A program made the position numbers and the translations under genes. Below the pieces are notes generated by a model. The model had not been told where the DNA came from, did no database searches, and was given only the letters and a program-made list of their open reading frames with translations. Positions 9,457-17,455 of a DNA stretch of 64,000 nucleotides are shown piece by piece. The DNA is from Halomonas sp. HL-93 (GTDB lineage Bacteria; Pseudomonadota; Gammaproteobacteria; Pseudomonadales; Halomonadaceae), in contig NZ_LT593974.1 of assembly GCF_900086985.1 (NCBI RefSeq), positions 1,860,001-1,924,000 on the forward strand, written 5' to 3'. The stretch's first letter is position 1; every line of letters starts with the position of its first letter.

Positions 9457-9939
9457 TCAGTCTGGTGTCTTGACGTGTTGGGTGCTGTGGAGCGATGCGA
9501 CACGAGCGTGAGACGCCGGAGGCAGGTCCAGTGCCTTAAGTGCGTTAAACGATAGGTCAAATAGCTGTTCGGGGGTAAAAATGCCACGCTCCATTAGCTG
9601 CATAGCCGTTGCAGGGCCAATGCCATCAAGGGCCATTAAACGGTTGCCAAACAGCTTCGTCCGCTCGTTCCCGTTGAGGGTTGTCTTGGAGCTATCAGGT
9701 AGCTGGCGATAATAGTCCTCGGCAGAGGCAATGATAAATTGTTCTGTACGTGCCAATGCAGCTCTTGTCGCGGCTGAAGGTGTATCAGCCATCAGCGTCT
9801 GATGGACTTTATGGCAATGGGTCATGGCGGTAATAAGCCGCGCCTCGGTGGCGGGTTCGTAGAGTAGCTGCTCCACTGTTTTGTAGAGTGTTTGAACCGC
9901 TTCAAGGCAGCCATCTAAGTGTTGGGGCGAGTCCGTCAT
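9457..9939 (-). CDS. Helix-hairpin-helix domain protein
   Basis: A 160-residue protein. Residues ~100-145 (LMALDGIGPATAMQLMERGIF, then TPEQLFDLS) form a helix-hairpin-helix, a sequence-independent DNA or RNA binding motif; the first 95 residues are helical with no recognised domain. It follows pqiC by 37 bases on the same strand and is probably the last gene of the pqi operon. It could be a DNA-binding accessory protein, but nothing ties it to lipid transport beyond position. Confidence 0.65.
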   Translation of the reverse strand: MTDSPQHLDGCLEAVQTLYKTVEQLLYEPATEARLITAMTHCHKVHQTLMADTPSAATRAALARTEQFIIASAEDYYRQLPDSSKTTLNGNERTKLFGNRLMALDGIGPATAMQLMERGIFTPEQLFDLSFNALKALDLPPASHARVASLHSTQHVKTPD

Positions 9940-9976
9940 TGCCGTTCAACTCCGTTTGTTGTGGGCTTAATCGATT

Positions 9977-10558
9977 CTATCGAACATCTTCAAGCGCCTG
10001 GGCAATCTGCTCACCTACGGTGTCCCAACTTTTACCTAGGGCCCGAACGAGCGCAGGGTACCCGTCTTCCACGAGCGGTGTTTCAGCATGGAATGTTTCC
10101 ATCGCCAATACATCACCCTGTTGATTGAGTAGTTGCCATTGACCACTGGCAATGGCACGTCCGTCATGGCGTCCTTGGAATTGGTCTACCTCTAAGCGTA
10201 GCGTGATCACTCGCTCGTCGCTAGATGTGTCGCGCACCACGCGCCATGTGGGCAGCGCATTGGACAGGCGGGCCCGCAGCCCGCGTTCCAATTGGCGGCC
10301 AATGGCTTCTGCCCACTGATGGCTGTTTGCCTCCTGCAAGGTAATGTCATCTACTTGCATGACAATACCTTCGACATCCAAATAGTGTGGCAAGCGCGGC
10401 GCTGTCACTTTAAGGGTGCCTTCAGGTGCGCTGGGCGGGCTTGATAATGACCCGCTCGGCAATACATAGCGGCTGGCCGAGGGTGTGTTGCTGGCACAGG
10501 CACTGAGTAAAAGCGGCAGCAGTAACATCACAACTAGTTTTCGAGACAAATAACGCAT
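9977..10558 (-). CDS. pqiC: Intermembrane transport lipoprotein PqiC
   Basis: Outer-membrane lipoprotein partner of PqiAB (ABC-type transport auxiliary family, formerly DUF330). The signal peptide ends in a lipobox LLSAC with the acylated Cys at residue 21. The remainder (RYVLP, APRLPHYLDVEGIVMQ, RVVRD) is family-typical, and length 193 matches. It starts nine bases after pqiB ends, in the pqiA-pqiB-pqiC operon. Confidence 0.88.
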   Translation of the reverse strand: MRYLSRKLVVMLLLPLLLSACASNTPSASRYVLPSGSLSSPPSAPEGTLKVTAPRLPHYLDVEGIVMQVDDITLQEANSHQWAEAIGRQLERGLRARLSNALPTWRVVRDTSSDERVITLRLEVDQFQGRHDGRAIASGQWQLLNQQGDVLAMETFHAETPLVEDGYPALVRALGKSWDTVGEQIAQALEDVR

Positions 10559-10567
10559 TGTGTGTCC

Positions 10568-12256
10568 TTATTCGCGTGGTGCGCGAGGTATCGGGTCTTC
10601 GGTTTCGACACTGTCGAATAGCAGTGCGCGTGGGTTTTCGCTGAGCGTTCGGGTTAATGGCTGAACATCGCGTATTACGCGGTCAAGCCGTTCGACCGTC
10701 GACGTCAGTTCTTGATAGGCCGCCGACTCGGGGGACAAGCCATCGAGCGTCTCTTGTAGTTCTTCAAGCGTGCGGTTCACGTTGCCGCCCAGGGATTGGG
10801 TTTCTGGATCGTTAAGTAGCTGATTCAAGGATTCGCTTACGCCGCGTACTTCTTCAAGCACCGATTCAGAAGCCTGTAAATTCTGGTCAAGCCCCGTTAA
10901 TAACGGCTCGATTTCCAAGCTGTTAAGCTTTTCCAATAAATCGGTTACCTGGGCTTGGATTTGCGCAAAACCACCAGAGACCGTGGGGAATACCGTGCGA
11001 TCGGAGAACGATTCCGGAACATATTGGGAAGCTAGCTCGCGGCGGAAGTTTAAATCCACAAACATGGCACCCGTCAGTAGGTTGCCGTTCTTAAGTGACG
11101 CGCGCAGACCCAGTGTAAACATTCTTTTTAGACGACCATCCCACTCATCTAAATCGACCTCGCTATTTTCAATGCCCAGACGCTGCGGTTCGATACGGAT
11201 CAATACCGGAATAGCAAATTGCTCGCGGGAGTCAGGCTGTGGCGCTGTGAAATTCCATGGCACAGCCGCCACGGTACCAAGGCGGACGCCACGAAACTCG
11301 ACTGGAGCCCCTTTGGAGAGACCTCGTACGGTATCGTCGACAAGCAGGACGTACTCCAAATAGCGGTTAAAAGTGCCTTGCCGAGCGCTATCTTCATCCG
11401 TGTAGAGCTCAAAACGAGTGTCATTATCGACAGGTTTCCCCATTGGGAGGTCTTCTGGTACGCCAAACGTAACCCCACCACCCAGGAGGGCCTCAATTGA
11501 TTCAACATTGACACGCACCCCGTCGGCATCTAAGCGAAAATCGATGCCGCTGGCCGTCCAGAAACGCGTGCTTTCAGTGACCAGTTGGTCGTAGGGTTCT
11601 TCAATGAATACTTGATGGTGCATGGTGCTTGATTCGGCATCGAAGCGAGTTTCTTCTATACGACCTACGGTGAAACCCTGATAGGAAACAGGGTCGCCAA
11701 CTCTCAATGAATTGCCCAACTGGCTGACTAAGCTGATTTGCAATCCAGCGACCCCTGCGGGCGCCACAGGTGGGGTATCCCTTACTTCGAACTCTCGCTG
11801 AGGTGCGGATGAAGAGCCGGGTTGGAGTTGGATATAAGCACCCGAAAGGACCGTACCCAAACCGCTAATTCCTTCACGCCCAATGCGCGGTTTAACCACC
11901 CAGAAGCGACTATCTTCACGCAGCATGGCTTCTGCTTCAGGCTGAATGCGCGCTCGCAATACCGCCTGAGAAAGATCATCAGACAGCTGAACGCTTTGCA
12001 CGCGGCCAATTTCCACATTGCGGCTACGAATCAGTGTGTTACCTGCTTCTATACCTTCGGCGTTCTCCATCGTTAAGGTAACCATCGTACCGCGGCTAGA
12101 ATAGTTGTCGTACACCAGCCATAAACCGATGACTAAGGCGACAATGGGCACAATCCAAATAGGCGAGAGCCGTGTCTGGGGGCCGGGTTTGGCTCGGTGC
12201 AAAGCCGCATCACTATGTGGCTCATTGGAGTGAACATTGTTTTCGTCAGCCATCAA
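10568..12256 (-). CDS. pqiB: Intermembrane transport protein PqiB (three MCE domains)
   Basis: Periplasmic protein anchored by one N-terminal helix (WIVPIVALVIGLWLVYDNY, residues ~32-50). Three MCE/MlaD repeats follow, recognised by G.V.FRG-like turns: GNTLIRSRNVEIG, GDPVSYQGFTVG and GAPVEFRGVRLG. These form hexameric rings that thread a lipid tunnel between the membranes. A C-terminal coiled-coil-like needle (residues ~435-545) completes the PqiB layout. At 562 residues it is normal for the family. It overlaps pqiA by 11 bases, so translation is coupled. Confidence 0.93.
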   Translation of the reverse strand: MMADENNVHSNEPHSDAALHRAKPGPQTRLSPIWIVPIVALVIGLWLVYDNYSSRGTMVTLTMENAEGIEAGNTLIRSRNVEIGRVQSVQLSDDLSQAVLRARIQPEAEAMLREDSRFWVVKPRIGREGISGLGTVLSGAYIQLQPGSSSAPQREFEVRDTPPVAPAGVAGLQISLVSQLGNSLRVGDPVSYQGFTVGRIEETRFDAESSTMHHQVFIEEPYDQLVTESTRFWTASGIDFRLDADGVRVNVESIEALLGGGVTFGVPEDLPMGKPVDNDTRFELYTDEDSARQGTFNRYLEYVLLVDDTVRGLSKGAPVEFRGVRLGTVAAVPWNFTAPQPDSREQFAIPVLIRIEPQRLGIENSEVDLDEWDGRLKRMFTLGLRASLKNGNLLTGAMFVDLNFRRELASQYVPESFSDRTVFPTVSGGFAQIQAQVTDLLEKLNSLEIEPLLTGLDQNLQASESVLEEVRGVSESLNQLLNDPETQSLGGNVNRTLEELQETLDGLSPESAAYQELTSTVERLDRVIRDVQPLTRTLSENPRALLFDSVETEDPIPRAPRE

Positions 12257-13610
12257 TTATTTCCTTACGGGCGGCTTGGCGTCCTGGGTGTTTGGTAATG
12301 GGCGCATCCCATAGTAAACGTGGGTCGAAAGTCATTGCGGCCAGCATGGTTAAGACCACCACCGATCCAAAGGCGAGGGCAGCCGGCCCAGGGTTGACTG
12401 TCATCAGTGAATCTGCGCGTATCAACGCGACTAAAATCGCGACCACAAAGATATCGACCATCGACCAGCGTCCAATAAATTCGGTGATTCGGTAAAGCGT
12501 TGTCCGCGTTTGGGCGTTGAGGGCATGGCTTCGGTTGGCAACAGTGCATAGCCAAGCCAATGCACATAGCTTGCCGACGGGCACAATAATACTGGCGACA
12601 AAAATAACGCCAGCCACTGGCCAAGAGCCTGCTTGAATAAGCTCGACAATACCGCCAACGATAGTCGACGGTGAGCTATCGCCCAAGCTTGTCGTGGTCA
12701 TGATGGGGTATATATTAGCAGGAATGTACATGACCGTAGCGGCGGCGAGTAATGCCCAAGTGCGTTGAATACTATGCGGCAAGCGAGGGTGCAGTCGCTC
12801 GTGGCAGCGCACGCAATGATGTTTTCTGTCCGGAGATATTCGATTAATTAGCCCGCAAGTAGGGCAACTGGTAAGCCGCTGGGCAGCGGCTGACATACCT
12901 GTTTGGGTGCCCTCAGGGACGAGTGGCTCGCCTTCTAGGGCAAACCACATCCAGTCCGCATCAATCGATTGAACGGTCATCAGTAGCAAAATGGCAAAAA
13001 CGCAAAATGCCCAAAAAGCCAATCCAAGATCAATATCGGCAAGCCCGGCTACTTTAAATAAGCTGACCAAAGCGCCGACAATAAATACATCGGCCATCAT
13101 CCAGGGAGTTAAATGGCTTAGTGAACGTGCCGTTGATCGGCTAAAGGGCAGGGGATCGTTACGCAATAAACCATATTGCAGCCAAAGGGTGCCGAGTAAA
13201 TACACGGCAGGTAGCACTACGATGGTCATGACAACGCCAATAGCGACCACGGGTTGATGAAACGTTATGAGCGTACTAGCCGTTTCGGAAAGTTCGATAC
13301 GGTTGCTTACTCCGCTATAGCTGAAACTCACAAACGGGTAGGAGACCGCCAGCAAGAGAGCAATAAGCGATGCCGCAGCGAGTGCCATACTGCGTTGTGC
13401 TGGATAGCGATGGCGTTTCACTAACACATGTGAACATCGTGGGCAGCTGGCTTTTTCGCCTGATTTGAGTGGTGGTAGGGCCGAGACCCAGTCGCATTCG
13501 TGGCAGGCGCGCAGGCGTCGCCGCTGAGTGCGGATTTCAGGTGGTTGCTGGTCAACCAGCGGCGCATTGACATGCAACGATGGTCGTTTAGGGAGCCAGT
13601 GCTGTGACAA
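12246..13610 (-). CDS. pqiA: Intermembrane transport protein PqiA
   Basis: Inner-membrane component of the Pqi lipid transport system. Two tandem PqiA domains are each preceded by a cytoplasmic zinc-ribbon: C-H-E-C with C-P-R-C near residues 35-60, and CPTCG with CVRCHERL near 235-260. Eight membrane segments are visible. The annotated start is a TTG at 13610 with only a weak GTGGGA upstream. The frame stays open a further 20 codons back to a stop, including an ATT, so the true start may be a few residues upstream. First gene of the pqi operon. Confidence 0.92.
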   Translation of the reverse strand: MSQHWLPKRPSLHVNAPLVDQQPPEIRTQRRRLRACHECDWVSALPPLKSGEKASCPRCSHVLVKRHRYPAQRSMALAAASLIALLLAVSYPFVSFSYSGVSNRIELSETASTLITFHQPVVAIGVVMTIVVLPAVYLLGTLWLQYGLLRNDPLPFSRSTARSLSHLTPWMMADVFIVGALVSLFKVAGLADIDLGLAFWAFCVFAILLLMTVQSIDADWMWFALEGEPLVPEGTQTGMSAAAQRLTSCPTCGLINRISPDRKHHCVRCHERLHPRLPHSIQRTWALLAAATVMYIPANIYPIMTTTSLGDSSPSTIVGGIVELIQAGSWPVAGVIFVASIIVPVGKLCALAWLCTVANRSHALNAQTRTTLYRITEFIGRWSMVDIFVVAILVALIRADSLMTVNPGPAALAFGSVVVLTMLAAMTFDPRLLWDAPITKHPGRQAARKEIIDG

Positions 13611-13832
13611 ATAATGTTCCCACTCATGTTGAGAAACTAAACCAATACGCTGTCGGTGATAAGTCTGTCAATTTTCAGATAAAATTGGTGTCCCAGTAGC
13701 TTCTTTACCGTTGACCTAAAGCGGTGAATGGACAATGATCGGCTCCGTCGATATCGCCGGTCAGAGGCTGCCGAGAATTTCAACCTCCAACTATCACGAC
13801 TGTCCTTGGAATATGTCACCAAAGGGAATCTT

Positions 13833-14807
13833 ATGTTACTTGCTCTCATCGCCGTTGTCGTTGGCTTGATACTACTTATATGGAGTGCTGAAAAGTTTAT
13901 TGACGGCGCAGCGGCGACCTCCCGCTGGCTGGGGCTATCGCCGCTATTGATCGGCATGCTGGTGATTGGCTTTGGCACTTCGGCCCCGGAAATGATGGTG
14001 TCGGTTCTTGCCGCCATGCAGGGCAACCCGGGGCTGGCGGTGGGTAACGCCTACGGGTCGAATATCGTCAATATTGGACTGGTGCTGGGTTTCGTGGCCT
14101 TGCTTGCCCCCTTGGCTGTTCACTCAAGCGTCATCCGAAAAGAAATGCCGTTGTTACTGGTGGTAATGCTGGTAACCGGCCTGATGTTGCTCGATGGGTG
14201 GGTGGCCCGTTGGGAGGCTGTCTGTCTATTGCTGACGCTGCTGGTATTTATCGTTGTCAGCATTGTGCGTTCGCGAGGCCAGCAGGACGATGCGCTTGTC
14301 TCTGAAGTGGCCGAAACCCTCGATAGCAAGCCGATGTCCCGTGGCACAGCCATGATGTGGACGCTGGTAGGCTTGGTGTTGTTGATCGCCAGCTCGCGGC
14401 TGCTGGTGTGGGGGGCCATCGAGATCGCCGTGCGTTTTGGTATCAGCGATCTGATTATTGGCTTGACCGTTGTGGCCATTGGTACGTCCCTGCCGGAATT
14501 GGCGTCGTCGATTACGGCGCTGCGCCGCAACGAACATGACATGGTGCTGGGGAATGTGGTGGGGTCGAACCTGTTTAACAGCCTCGCCGTGGTGGGGTTG
14601 GCGGGTGTTATCGCCCCGATTGAAACCGGGCAGGAAGTGCTTCAGCGTGACTGGAGCGTCATGCTGGTCATGACCGTGCTGATGATGATCTTTGCGTTTT
14701 CCTGGCGGGGTCGCCCACGGCGCATCAACCGCTTTGAAGGGGGTGGTTTACTAGCCCTGTTTATTGCCTACACTGGCTATATGGTGAGCTTGGTGGTGCT
14801 CGCGTAA
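13833..14807 (+). CDS. Calcium/sodium antiporter, YrbG/CaCA family
   Basis: Inner-membrane K+-independent Na+/Ca2+ exchanger family protein. The two inverted alpha-repeats carry the ion-binding signatures GFGTSAPEMMVS with GNAYGSNIVNIGL, and AIGTSLPELASS with GNVVGSNLFNSLAVVG. Ten hydrophobic segments are visible, and the basic cytoplasmic loop lies mid-protein. I start it at 13833 (MLLALIAVVVG, 324 aa) because AAAGGGA lies five bases before; an ATG at 13728 would add 35 non-membrane residues absent from the family. It diverges from pqiA and begins the GC-rich plus-strand block that continues through cydABDC. Confidence 0.88.
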   Translation: MLLALIAVVVGLILLIWSAEKFIDGAAATSRWLGLSPLLIGMLVIGFGTSAPEMMVSVLAAMQGNPGLAVGNAYGSNIVNIGLVLGFVALLAPLAVHSSVIRKEMPLLLVVMLVTGLMLLDGWVARWEAVCLLLTLLVFIVVSIVRSRGQQDDALVSEVAETLDSKPMSRGTAMMWTLVGLVLLIASSRLLVWGAIEIAVRFGISDLIIGLTVVAIGTSLPELASSITALRRNEHDMVLGNVVGSNLFNSLAVVGLAGVIAPIETGQEVLQRDWSVMLVMTVLMMIFAFSWRGRPRRINRFEGGGLLALFIAYTGYMVSLVVLA

Positions 14808-14849
14808 GTCACTAAGTTTTTTAACAAACGCTTGCCTGATCGTTAAAAA

Positions 14850-14863
14850 TTGATCTGCGTCAA
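14850..14863. promoter_or_regulatory. FNR/Anr-type binding site upstream of cydA
   Basis: TTGATCTGCGTCAA matches the FNR/Anr consensus TTGAT-N4-ATCAA with one change. It is centred about 187 bases before the cydA ATG. A class II FNR promoter would then place the transcript start near 14898; no strong -10 is visible there. Low-oxygen activation of cytochrome bd genes by this regulator family is well known. Confidence 0.6.
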
Positions 14864-15001
14864 CGGGACACAGGTAAATACCCAAACTCATGCCGCGTAC
14901 GGGCCTTCTAAGCTGTAAACTTAACGGGTTGGTAATCGATAAGCTTAGTAACTATAAGAATAAAGCGTGACCGATAGCGGCTCAACTAAGCTTGTTACAC
15001 G

Positions 15002-15015
15002 CCCTCGCAAGAGGG
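15002..15015 (+). other. Small hairpin in the cydA leader
   Basis: CCCTC and GAGGG flank a GCAA loop, a stable GNRA tetraloop, 28 bases before the cydA start. It has no T-run, so it is not a terminator; it may affect mRNA stability or ribosome access. Confidence 0.35.
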
Positions 15016-15043
15016 GAGTTCATTCAGGCCTTAGGAGCGAATT

Positions 15044-16453
15044 ATGGAGCTCGATCCGCTGTTACTCTCGCGAATACAGTTCGCGTTTGTCGTTTGCTTT
15101 CACGCCATCTTCCCCGTGTTTACGATCGGTCTAGCGTCTTATATCGCCGTACTGCACGGTCTGTTCTATAAAACGGACAACCAGGCTTGGGATCGCCTGG
15201 CGCTGTTCTGGACCAAGGTATTTGCCGTGGTGTTCGGCATGGGCGTGGTAACCGGCATTGTGATGTCGTTCCAGTTTGGTACTAACTGGAGCAACTTCTC
15301 CTATGCAACGTCTAATTTCCTGGGGCCGGTGCTGAGCTATGAAGTGGTGACGGCTTTCTTCCTGGAAGCGGCCTTTCTTGGTGTCTTGCTGTTTGGTCGA
15401 GGCAAGGTGCCTGAAGGGGTCCACCTGTTTGCCGCTATCATGGTGGCCGTGGGCACCTTCATCTCGTCGTTCTGGATTCTCTCCGCCAATAGCTGGATGC
15501 AGACGCCTGCCGGCTATGAAATGATCGACGGTCATTTCCATATCACTTCCTGGATGGCAGCAATCTTCAACCCCTCCTTCTGGTATCGCTTTGTCCATAT
15601 GGGGATGGCGTCGTTCCTGACCGGTGGTTTTGTGGTGGCGGGAATCAGCGCCTGGTTCCTGCTGCGTAATCGCGACGTCGAGGCGAATAAAAAAGCGCTC
15701 TCGATGTGCCTGTGGCTGCTTTTGTTCCTGGCGCCTGCGCAGGCCGTCATCGGGGATTTCCACGGTCTGAATACGCTCGAGCATCAGCCGACCAAAGTGG
15801 CGGCCATGGAAGGTAACTGGGAAACCGGGTCCAACGTTCCGCTTCTGCTGTTCGCTCTTCCCGACCAGGAGGCGCAGACCAACCACTTCGAAATCGGCAT
15901 CCCCAGCCTTGCAAGTATCGTGCTTACGCACAGTGCCGACGGTGAAGTTCCCGGCGTCAGCGAAGCGGCCCCTGACGAACAGCCTCCTGTGGCGCTGGTG
16001 TTCTGGTCATTCCGCGTGATGGTGGCGATCGGAATGTTGATGATCGGCGTGGCGATTGCGGGGCTGTTGTTACGCCGCAGGGGGCGCGTCTTCCAATCGC
16101 CGCTCTTCCTCAAGACGCTGGTGGGTATGATTGTGTCGCCTTTCCTTGCCGTGCTTGCCGGCTGGGTGGTTACCGAAGCGGGGCGCGCGCCCTGGTTGGT
16201 ATACGGTGTTATGACCCATGCCCAGGGGCTGACACCTTCGCTCACTGGCGGAATGGCGCTGTTTACCCTGATTGGATACGTCGCGGTTTATACCGTCGTT
16301 TTCTGGGTAGGTATTTACTACCTGACCCGTGTGGTACGTAACGGCATGATCCCAGATACTGCGGAAGTAACCGGTGAAGTCGAGCGGGCAAAACGGCCTT
16401 TCTCAGCGGCCCATACGCCGTTCGATGGTGATTTTGAAGGAGCGAGCAAATGA
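15044..16453 (+). CDS. cydA: Cytochrome bd-type quinol oxidase subunit I, short Q-loop (CIO) type
   Basis: Heme-bearing subunit that oxidises quinol and reduces oxygen. Heme ligands can be placed at His20 (CFHAIF) and at the RFVHMGMASFLTGG segment; GRAPW and the long helix set are typical. The Q-loop runs QPTKVAAMEGNWE to VFWSFRVMVAIG and lacks the ~65-residue insert of E. coli CydA, so this is the short-loop group that includes cyanide-insensitive CioA of Pseudomonas (469 residues against 522 in E. coli). CioA would be an equally good name. TTAGGAGCGAATT precedes the ATG. It overlaps cydB by four bases. Confidence 0.93.
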   Translation: MELDPLLLSRIQFAFVVCFHAIFPVFTIGLASYIAVLHGLFYKTDNQAWDRLALFWTKVFAVVFGMGVVTGIVMSFQFGTNWSNFSYATSNFLGPVLSYEVVTAFFLEAAFLGVLLFGRGKVPEGVHLFAAIMVAVGTFISSFWILSANSWMQTPAGYEMIDGHFHITSWMAAIFNPSFWYRFVHMGMASFLTGGFVVAGISAWFLLRNRDVEANKKALSMCLWLLLFLAPAQAVIGDFHGLNTLEHQPTKVAAMEGNWETGSNVPLLLFALPDQEAQTNHFEIGIPSLASIVLTHSADGEVPGVSEAAPDEQPPVALVFWSFRVMVAIGMLMIGVAIAGLLLRRRGRVFQSPLFLKTLVGMIVSPFLAVLAGWVVTEAGRAPWLVYGVMTHAQGLTPSLTGGMALFTLIGYVAVYTVVFWVGIYYLTRVVRNGMIPDTAEVTGEVERAKRPFSAAHTPFDGDFEGASK

Positions 16454-17451
16454 TCAGCCTTGACCTTGCAATAATCTGGGCCGGCATTATCGGCTTCGGC
16501 GTTATCATGTACGTGATCATGGACGGCTTCGATTTGGGGCTGGGGATACTGTTTCCCTTCGCGCCCGACGACGAATCCCGTGATGTGATGATGAACTCGG
16601 TCGCGCCGGTGTGGGACGGTAATGAAACCTGGCTGGTCCTTGGCGGTGCCGGGCTGCTGGGCGCCTTCCCTCTGGTGTATTCGGTGTTCCTGCCGGCGCT
16701 TTATATTGGGGTGTTTTTGATGCTGGCCGGGTTGATTTTCCGCGGCATCTCTTTCGAATTCCGTTTCAAATCCAAGAAAAACCGCCATTGGTGGAACATA
16801 GCATTCTGCGGCGGGTCGGCGGTTGCGGCCTTTGCCCAGGGGGCCGTTGTCGGCGCCTACATCCAGGGTTTTGCCGTTGAAGACTTTGTCTATGTGGGCG
16901 GCGCCCTCGACTGGCTAACGCCGTTTACCGTGCTGACCGGCCTGGGCCTGATGGCGGGCTATGCCCTGTTGGGGGCTACCTGGTTGATTCTCAAATCGGA
17001 AGGCTACATCCAGCAGTGGGCCTATCGCATCACACCCAAGCTATTGGTGGCGGTACTGGTCGTATTTGGCATCGTCAGTCTGTGGACGCCGCTGGTTAGC
17101 CCCGAAGTGCGCGATCGTTGGCTTAACCAGATTCATCTGATCTGGGTGTTCCCGATCCTTGCCATGGTGTGTGCTTATGTTCTCTACCGGGCCGTTAAAC
17201 GTCAGGAAGAAGGCCTGCCGTTTGTCGCCTCGTTAGGCCTGTTCATCTTTACCTACCTGGGTCTGATCGCGAGCAAGTGGCCGGTCATTGTGCCGCCCAA
17301 CTACACGATCTGGGACGCCTCCTCGGCACCCGAATCGCAGCTCTTCCTGCTTATCGGCGTGCTGTTCGTCATCCCCATCGTGCTGGCCTATACGGCATGG
17401 ACGTACTGGGTATTTCGCGGCAAGGTGCGTGTAGGAGAGGGCTATCACTGA
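16450..17451 (+). CDS. cydB: Cytochrome bd-type quinol oxidase subunit II
   Basis: Structural membrane partner of CydA, with about eight or nine helices. The opening IWAGIIGFGVIMYVIMDGFDLG and NSVAPVWDGNETWLVLGG are the family signatures; 333 residues fits the CioB group (E. coli CydB 379). ATGA overlap with cydA. The stop lies only four bases before the cydD ATG, so no separate CydX-type small subunit is encoded between them. Confidence 0.94.
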   Translation: MISLDLAIIWAGIIGFGVIMYVIMDGFDLGLGILFPFAPDDESRDVMMNSVAPVWDGNETWLVLGGAGLLGAFPLVYSVFLPALYIGVFLMLAGLIFRGISFEFRFKSKKNRHWWNIAFCGGSAVAAFAQGAVVGAYIQGFAVEDFVYVGGALDWLTPFTVLTGLGLMAGYALLGATWLILKSEGYIQQWAYRITPKLLVAVLVVFGIVSLWTPLVSPEVRDRWLNQIHLIWVFPILAMVCAYVLYRAVKRQEEGLPFVASLGLFIFTYLGLIASKWPVIVPPNYTIWDASSAPESQLFLLIGVLFVIPIVLAYTAWTYWVFRGKVRVGEGYH

Positions 17452-17455
17452 GCCC

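Noticed and set aside
13728..13832. Extended N-terminus of the Ca/Na antiporter
   Set aside because: The extra 35 residues are polar and unlike the family; the ATG at 13833 has the good ribosome site.
15131..15931. 266-residue open frame antisense to cydA
   Set aside because: Lies wholly inside cydA, composition is His/Arg/Gln-rich as expected from reversed GC-rich codons, no ribosome site or family signature.
17452..17455. CydX small subunit gene between cydB and cydD
   Set aside because: Only four bases separate the two genes.
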